A stretch of DNA of 8,422 bases from Thioalkalivibrio sp. (GTDB taxonomy: Bacteria > Pseudomonadota > Gammaproteobacteria > Ectothiorhodospirales > Ectothiorhodospiraceae): assembly GCA_003550945.1 (NCBI GenBank), contig PULL01000036.1, positions 1-8,422 of the forward strand. Reading direction: 5' to 3'. The translations under genes and the position numbers were made by a program. The notes below the pieces were generated by a model. The model searched no databases and had not been told where the DNA came from. It was given only the letters and a program-made list of their open reading frames with translations. Below are positions 4,977 to 8,422 of this stretch, in pieces (the stretch's first letter is position 1; each line of letters starts with the position of its first letter).

Positions 4977-5978
4977 CTACTCTCCGGCGGTTGCCACGGC
5001 CCGGTGCGCGGTTACCGCGGCGCCCAGCAGGCCTGGTTCAGGATGGATGATCAGATGCAGCGGCAGGCCCTCCAGCAGTCTCTGCATCGGGGGCTTGTCG
5101 CGAAAGGCGGCGATAAAATCCGCACGCAGGAAATGTTCCAGCAGCCGGGGAGCGATCCCGCCAGCGATGAATACGCCGCCCCGGGGCAGGGCCGTAAGCG
5201 CCAGGTCCCCGAGTTGGCCTGCGTAGATGCTGACAAAGCGCTGGATCACCTGCAAGGCCGGCGGGTGCCCTTGCTCTGCCAGCCGGCCGATCTCGGCGGC
5301 CGGGTCGGACGATCCAAGGGCGCCGTTCAGTGCGTCGTCGGAGATCCCCCGGTTGATGAATCTGGCGATGCGCGCGATCCCAGGGCCGCTGAGCAGGTGT
5401 TCCCGGCTGCACCGGCCCTCGCGGCCCCGCACCCATTCGGCCAGTGCCGATTGCCATGCATCTGCCGGCGCGAAATCGGCGTGGCCGCCTTCACCGGCGT
5501 ACAGCCGAGCCTGCGGCGGGGCACCCACCATGCAGGTGCCAAGGCCGGTCCCCGCGCCGACCACCAGCCTTGGCCCCTCGGGATCCGGGTTCCCCGATTG
5601 CAGCAGGACGGTGTCGTCCGGCTCCAGCGCGTCCAGACTGGCGCCGATGGCCGCAAAATCGTTGACCAGCGCAGTTGGGGCGCCGAAGCGCCGGCGAAGT
5701 TCCGCGGCCTCCAGCGGGGGCCACTGCAGATTGGTGACCTGTGCGTGCGCCGAATCTCCGGTGCCGGTCACCGGCCCGGCCAGCGCGAGGCCGATGCCGG
5801 CGAAGTCGCTGTTTTCGCCCAATTCCGTTTCGAACCAGTGGTCCAGGAGTTCCGGCAGGCTCCCGTAGTCGTCGCTCGGTAGACGCTTCTTGTGCGCAAA
5901 CGTCCACCGGTCACCTTCGCGCCGTGCCAGCGCGATCAGCGTTTTGGTGCCACCGATGTCCGCGGCCACCAGGTTCAT
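4977..5978 (-). CDS. glk: Glucokinase (bacterial ROK-unrelated Glk type)
   Basis: Glk phosphorylates glucose to glucose-6-phosphate with ATP in the cytoplasm. The 333-residue protein has the actin/hexokinase-fold landmarks of the proteobacterial Glk family: phosphate-1 loop DIGGTK (7-12), NLQWP (83-87), catalytic Asp107 in LVNDFAA (104-110), GAGTGLG (141-147), sugar-contacting Glu163 and His166 in GEGGH (162-166), LSGPG (196-200) and the GGVFIAGGIAP adenosine motif (267-277). The ATG overlaps the rsmA stop as ATGA at 5975-5978. AGGGAG (read from 5989 to 5984) stands 5 nt upstream, a good ribosome binding site. The 3' end lies 2 nt before apaG, so glk is fully integrated in the operon. In Escherichia coli this position is empty, with ksgA followed directly by apaG. 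Composition resembles the neighbouring genes, so there is no sign of recent foreign origin. Confidence 0.95.
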   Translation of the reverse strand: MNLVAADIGGTKTLIALARREGDRWTFAHKKRLPSDDYGSLPELLDHWFETELGENSDFAGIGLALAGPVTGTGDSAHAQVTNLQWPPLEAAELRRRFGAPTALVNDFAAIGASLDALEPDDTVLLQSGNPDPEGPRLVVGAGTGLGTCMVGAPPQARLYAGEGGHADFAPADAWQSALAEWVRGREGRCSREHLLSGPGIARIARFINRGISDDALNGALGSSDPAAEIGRLAEQGHPPALQVIQRFVSIYAGQLGDLALTALPRGGVFIAGGIAPRLLEHFLRADFIAAFRDKPPMQRLLEGLPLHLIIHPEPGLLGAAVTAHRAVATAGE

Positions 5979-6838
5979 GCCGGCTCCCTTTGTCCGCGGT
6001 CCGTTCGGCGCGCGCGGATGTGCGATCCCTCGGAGTGCCCGTGTTCCGCCCGCCGGTTCGCGGCCTGGGCGAGGACCACAAACGTGTCGATGTCCAGTTC
6101 CTCTGGCCTCAGGCTGCCGTCCACACCGGCGGCGACGAGATCGGCCGGTTCGAGGATGCCCGCAAGCGCGCGCCGCAACGTCTTCCTGCGGTTGGAGAAC
6201 GCCTGGTTCACGACTTGTCGGAACGCGTTTTCGAGGCCCTGGGGGATTCTCCCCTGCGCCAGCGGCCGGATCCGGACCACGGCCGATTCCACCTTGGGTG
6301 CGGGACGGAAGGCCCCGGGCCCGACGGTGAACAGCTGCTGCGCCTGCGCGCGTGCCCCGAGCATCACACCGAGACGCCCGTAACGCTTGCTGCCGGGAGC
6401 TGCAACCAGCCGTTCCACGACCTCCTTCTGCAGCAAAAAGTGCATGTCCTGGATCGCGTCGGCGTGCTCGAGCAGATGGAACAGCAGCGGAGTGGAAATG
6501 TTGTAGGGAAGATTGCCGACGACGCGGAGGCTCGCGGGAGCGGGCGCGCGGGCGGTGAAATCGAAGCTCAGTGCGTCGGCGCAGTGGATGGTCAGCCGTT
6601 CCGGGGGTGCGAGGGCGCGCAGCCCGGGAATCAGGTCGCGGTCCAGTTCCACGACCTCCAGGTGGTCGAGTGAGCCCAGCAGTGGAACGGTCAGGGCTCC
6701 ACGTCCCGGCCCGATCTCGATGACCCGGTCCTGTCTCTCCGGGGCGATGGCGGCAACGATCCGTGCAAGCACGGCCGGATCGTGGAGGAAGTTCTGTCCG
6801 AAGCGCTTGCGCGGAGCCAGCGGCGGGTGCTGGCTCAT
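5975..6838 (-). CDS. rsmA: 16S rRNA (adenine(1518)-N6/adenine(1519)-N6)-dimethyltransferase
   Basis: RsmA (KsgA) dimethylates two adjacent adenines in helix 45 of 16S rRNA late in small-subunit assembly; loss gives kasugamycin resistance. The 287-residue product contains RKRFGQNFL (10-18), the SAM-binding EIGPGRG (41-47), the acidic VELDRDL stretch (63-69) and the catalytic NLPYNIS motif (109-115). Its C-terminal domain includes FRPAPKVESAVVRI and QAFSNRRKTLRRAL. After the usual end near residue 260 there is an extra tail of about 27 residues rich in Arg, His and Glu, which looks disordered. The start ATG overlaps the pdxA stop as ATGA (6835-6838), and the stop overlaps the glk start in the same way, implying coupled translation. 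Confidence 0.97.
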   Translation of the reverse strand: MSQHPPLAPRKRFGQNFLHDPAVLARIVAAIAPERQDRVIEIGPGRGALTVPLLGSLDHLEVVELDRDLIPGLRALAPPERLTIHCADALSFDFTARAPAPASLRVVGNLPYNISTPLLFHLLEHADAIQDMHFLLQKEVVERLVAAPGSKRYGRLGVMLGARAQAQQLFTVGPGAFRPAPKVESAVVRIRPLAQGRIPQGLENAFRQVVNQAFSNRRKTLRRALAGILEPADLVAAGVDGSLRPEELDIDTFVVLAQAANRRAEHGHSEGSHIRARRTDRGQREPA

Positions 6839-7878
6839 GTCAGGGCCTGGTGGGACGGGTCCCGCGCGGGCACGGAGGATTGGCCAAGCCGGAGTTTGGC
6901 GAGCTCCTGCGCAAGTCGTTCCGCAGCGAGGAAACTGCCGGAGTCCGCGCGTCCTGTTCCCGCGAGGTCCAGCGCGGTTCCGTGATCCACCGAGGTGCGA
7001 ATGAACGGCAGGCCAAGCGTCACGTTCACGGCGAGCCCGAAACCCGCGTGTTTCAGCACGGGGAGTCCCTGGTCGTGGTACATCGCGAGTACGGCGTCGG
7101 CGTTGGCCAGAACGCCGGGCGTGAATGCGGTGTCGGCCGGAAGCGGTCCCTGCAGGTTGAGGCCACGTGCTCTGAGTTCGTTCAGGGCGGGTGTGATGAC
7201 GGTCTGCTCCTCGCTGCCCAGAATGCCCTGCTCACCGGCGTGCGGATTGAGCGCGCAGACCACGATGCGTGGGTTCGGTAAACCGAAATCCCTGCGCAGA
7301 TCATGGTCCAGGATGGTGAGCACCTCGTCCAGCAGGTCGGCGGTGATCGCGTCCGCAACGGCGCGCAGTGGCAGGTGGGTGGTCGCAAGCGCCACCCGCA
7401 GGTGTTCGGTGGTCAGCATCATGACCGGGCGCTTGATTCCGGCACGCGCCGCGAGCCACTCGGTGTGGCCGGTAAAGGGGTGGCCGGCCTGATTGATTAC
7501 ACCCTTGTGCACCGGCCCCGTGACCATGGCGTCGAAGATGCCGTCGAGGCAGCCGCGCGCAGCGGTCTCCAGAAGGGCGAGCACGTGCTCGGCGTTCTCC
7601 GGGTCGAGGTGGCCCGGTCGCACCGGGGTTCGGGCCCGCACTTCGAGCAGATCAAGACTGCCCGCAGGGCTGGGACGGGGTGGCTGGTCCGGCGCAAACT
7701 CTGCCAACCGCACGTCCAGGCCAAGCTGACGGGCCCGCGCCTCGAGAACCGCCGGATCGCCGACGACCACGCGCTGCGCACCACTCGGGCGGGCGGCGAG
7801 CTCGAGCAGCAGGTCAGGGCCAATTCCCGCAGGCTCTCCCGCAGTCAAGGCCAGACGGGCTGTAACGGATGGGGTCAC
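6835..7878 (-). CDS. pdxA: 4-hydroxythreonine-4-phosphate dehydrogenase
   Basis: PdxA oxidises 4-phosphohydroxy-L-threonine with NAD in the DXP-dependent pathway to pyridoxal 5'-phosphate. The start is a GTG at 7878, chosen because MTPSVTARLALTAGEPAGIGP begins exactly like the family and AGGA (read from 7888 to 7885) lies 6 nt upstream. The frame stays open much further upstream, but that part is antisense-like shadow inside surA. The product has 347 residues. Metal ligands His168 (ATTHLPL), His213 (NPHAGE) and His268 (MYHDQG) have the same 45- and 55-residue spacing as His166/211/266 of the E. coli enzyme. MVTGPVHKGVIN (118-129) and TGHTE (136-140) are substrate-site segments. The last 20 or so residues extend beyond the typical end near 330. 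The surA stop is 26 nt upstream. Confidence 0.97.
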   Translation of the reverse strand: MTPSVTARLALTAGEPAGIGPDLLLELAARPSGAQRVVVGDPAVLEARARQLGLDVRLAEFAPDQPPRPSPAGSLDLLEVRARTPVRPGHLDPENAEHVLALLETAARGCLDGIFDAMVTGPVHKGVINQAGHPFTGHTEWLAARAGIKRPVMMLTTEHLRVALATTHLPLRAVADAITADLLDEVLTILDHDLRRDFGLPNPRIVVCALNPHAGEQGILGSEEQTVITPALNELRARGLNLQGPLPADTAFTPGVLANADAVLAMYHDQGLPVLKHAGFGLAVNVTLGLPFIRTSVDHGTALDLAGTGRADSGSFLAAERLAQELAKLRLGQSSVPARDPSHQALT

Positions 7879-7884
7879 GATGCG

Positions 7885-7888
7885 TCCT
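7885..7888 (-). promoter_or_regulatory. Ribosome binding site deciding the pdxA GTG start
   Basis: On the minus strand AGGA stands 6 nt before GTG 7878-7876, with a GGAG a few bases further upstream. No ATG giving a family-like N-terminus exists in this frame, so the site supports a GTG start in the 26-nt surA-pdxA gap. Confidence 0.6.
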
Positions 7889-7904
7889 GTCTCCGCCAGG
7901 CCGG

Positions 7905-8422
7905 TCAGGACCCCAGTCCCTCGATGCGGTATTCGACGAAGGCCTCGTCGCGCAGGCGACGCAGCCAGAGCTCGGTTTCTTCTTCCCGTTTCCGGTTCTG
8001 CAGCACCTCCTGTGCGCGGGCGCGCAGCAGGTCGCGGGACGCGTCCACCTGACGCCGTTCCTGGACCTCGATGATGTGCCAGCCGAACGGGCTCTGGATC
8101 GGTGTGCTGATCTGGCCGACCGCGAGCCGGTTCATCGCCTCCTCGAAGGCGGGGACCGTTTCCCCGGGACTCAGCCATCCAAGTTCGCCGCCGCGTGCGG
8201 CCGACCCGACATCGTCCGAATGGGCTCTTGCCAGGTCTCCGAACGGTGCACCGTCACGGATGCGGTTGTACAGGCTCCTGGCCTGCGCCTGAGCCTCCTG
8301 CTCGGTACGGATCTGGTCGGGGCTGATCAGGATGTGGCGCGCACGTGTCTGGGTGACCTTGAGTTCCGCGCCCGCCTCGCGATCGATCAGTTTCACGATG
8401 TGGAATCCGTTCGGGGAGCGCA
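7905..8422 (-). CDS. surA: Peptidyl-prolyl cis-trans isomerase / chaperone SurA, C-terminal part
   Basis: Only the last 171 residues are in the window; the gene continues past the right edge, and the first complete codon is 8420-8418. SurA is a periplasmic chaperone that escorts outer-membrane beta-barrel proteins to the BAM complex. The fragment starts at the end of the first parvulin domain (RSPNGFHIVKL). It then holds a complete second parvulin domain at about 27-122: ARHILI, FGDLARAHSDD, GGELGWLSPGETVPAFEEA and SPFGWHIIEV. A charged C-terminal helix and the closing strand EAFVEYRIE follow. The two parvulin domains and the position directly before pdxA identify SurA rather than PpiD or a single-domain parvulin. 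The signal peptide and N-domain are outside the window. A GTG at 8396 is inside the gene and is not a start. Confidence 0.94.
   Translation of the reverse strand, partial: RSPNGFHIVKLIDREAGAELKVTQTRARHILISPDQIRTEQEAQAQARSLYNRIRDGAPFGDLARAHSDDVGSAARGGELGWLSPGETVPAFEEAMNRLAVGQISTPIQSPFGWHIIEVQERRQVDASRDLLRARAQEVLQNRKREEETELWLRRLRDEAFVEYRIEGLGS

Noticed and set aside
5004..5882. Plus-strand open frame of about 290 codons
   Set aside because: It lies wholly opposite glk, which has all glucokinase motifs; the frame has no recognisable domain and is a third-position GC shadow.
5741..6673. Plus-strand open frame of about 310 codons
   Set aside because: It is antisense to rsmA and the start of glk, both secure; its composition is the Arg/Pro/Gly-rich type of shadow frames.
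7879..8178. N-terminal extension of PdxA by 100 residues from an upstream ATG
   Set aside because: The extension overlaps surA in another frame, is Arg/Gly/Pro-rich without homology, and the GTG at 7878 has a ribosome binding site and a family-like N-terminus.
1..8422. CRISPR array, tRNA or rRNA genes, toxin-antitoxin pair or phage defence island
   Set aside because: No regularly spaced repeats, cloverleaf sequences or such genes were seen on either strand; the right half is core housekeeping operon.

Overview
The window is GC-rich (clearly above 60% by eye) and reads as chromosomal DNA of a gammaproteobacterium. The best evidence is the minus-strand order surA-pdxA-rsmA-(glk)-apaG-apaH, a hallmark gammaproteobacterial operon. 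The codon bias (strong G/C at third positions) and gene complement would fit an Ectothiorhodospiraceae/Chromatiales-type bacterium, but that placement is inference; no rRNA or tRNA gene is present to fix it.

Left part (1-2158, plus strand). The window opens inside a DCC-family (DUF393) thiol-disulfide oxidoreductase-like gene. It is followed by the N-terminal third of a DNA photolyase gene that carries two in-frame stops and has no C-terminal FAD domain: a pseudogene. About 350 bp without a recognisable gene follow, holding two copies of a CCGGKGACRGTT motif. Next come a small SRPBCC-fold protein and a stand-alone short LOV blue-light photoreceptor with all flavin-binding signature residues. 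The pairing of a LOV sensor with a decayed photolyase gives this stretch a light-response flavour, though functional linkage is inference.

Middle (2159-3744, plus strand). A near-consensus sigma70-type promoter precedes a complete egtB-like gene, encoding the non-heme iron sulfoxide synthase of ergothioneine-type biosynthesis. No egtD methyltransferase gene lies next to it within the window. Between egtB and the convergent apaH are about 150 bp with two hairpins that may act as terminators.

Right part (3745-8422, minus strand). This is a tightly packed housekeeping operon transcribed towards the middle of the window: surA (periplasmic chaperone, 3' end only), pdxA (vitamin B6 synthesis), rsmA/ksgA (16S rRNA dimethyltransferase), glk (glucokinase), apaG and apaH (Ap4A hydrolase). 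Junctions are ATGA overlaps (pdxA/rsmA, rsmA/glk), 2 nt (glk/apaG), 24 nt (apaG/apaH) and 26 nt (surA/pdxA). The notable departure from the Escherichia coli arrangement is glucokinase sitting between rsmA and apaG.

No CRISPR array, tRNA, rRNA, intact insertion sequence or phage gene was seen. Most of the window is ordinary. The items most worth a second look are the short LOV protein and its neighbourhood, the decayed photolyase with the adjoining unexplained DNA, the solitary egtB, and the operon-embedded glk.
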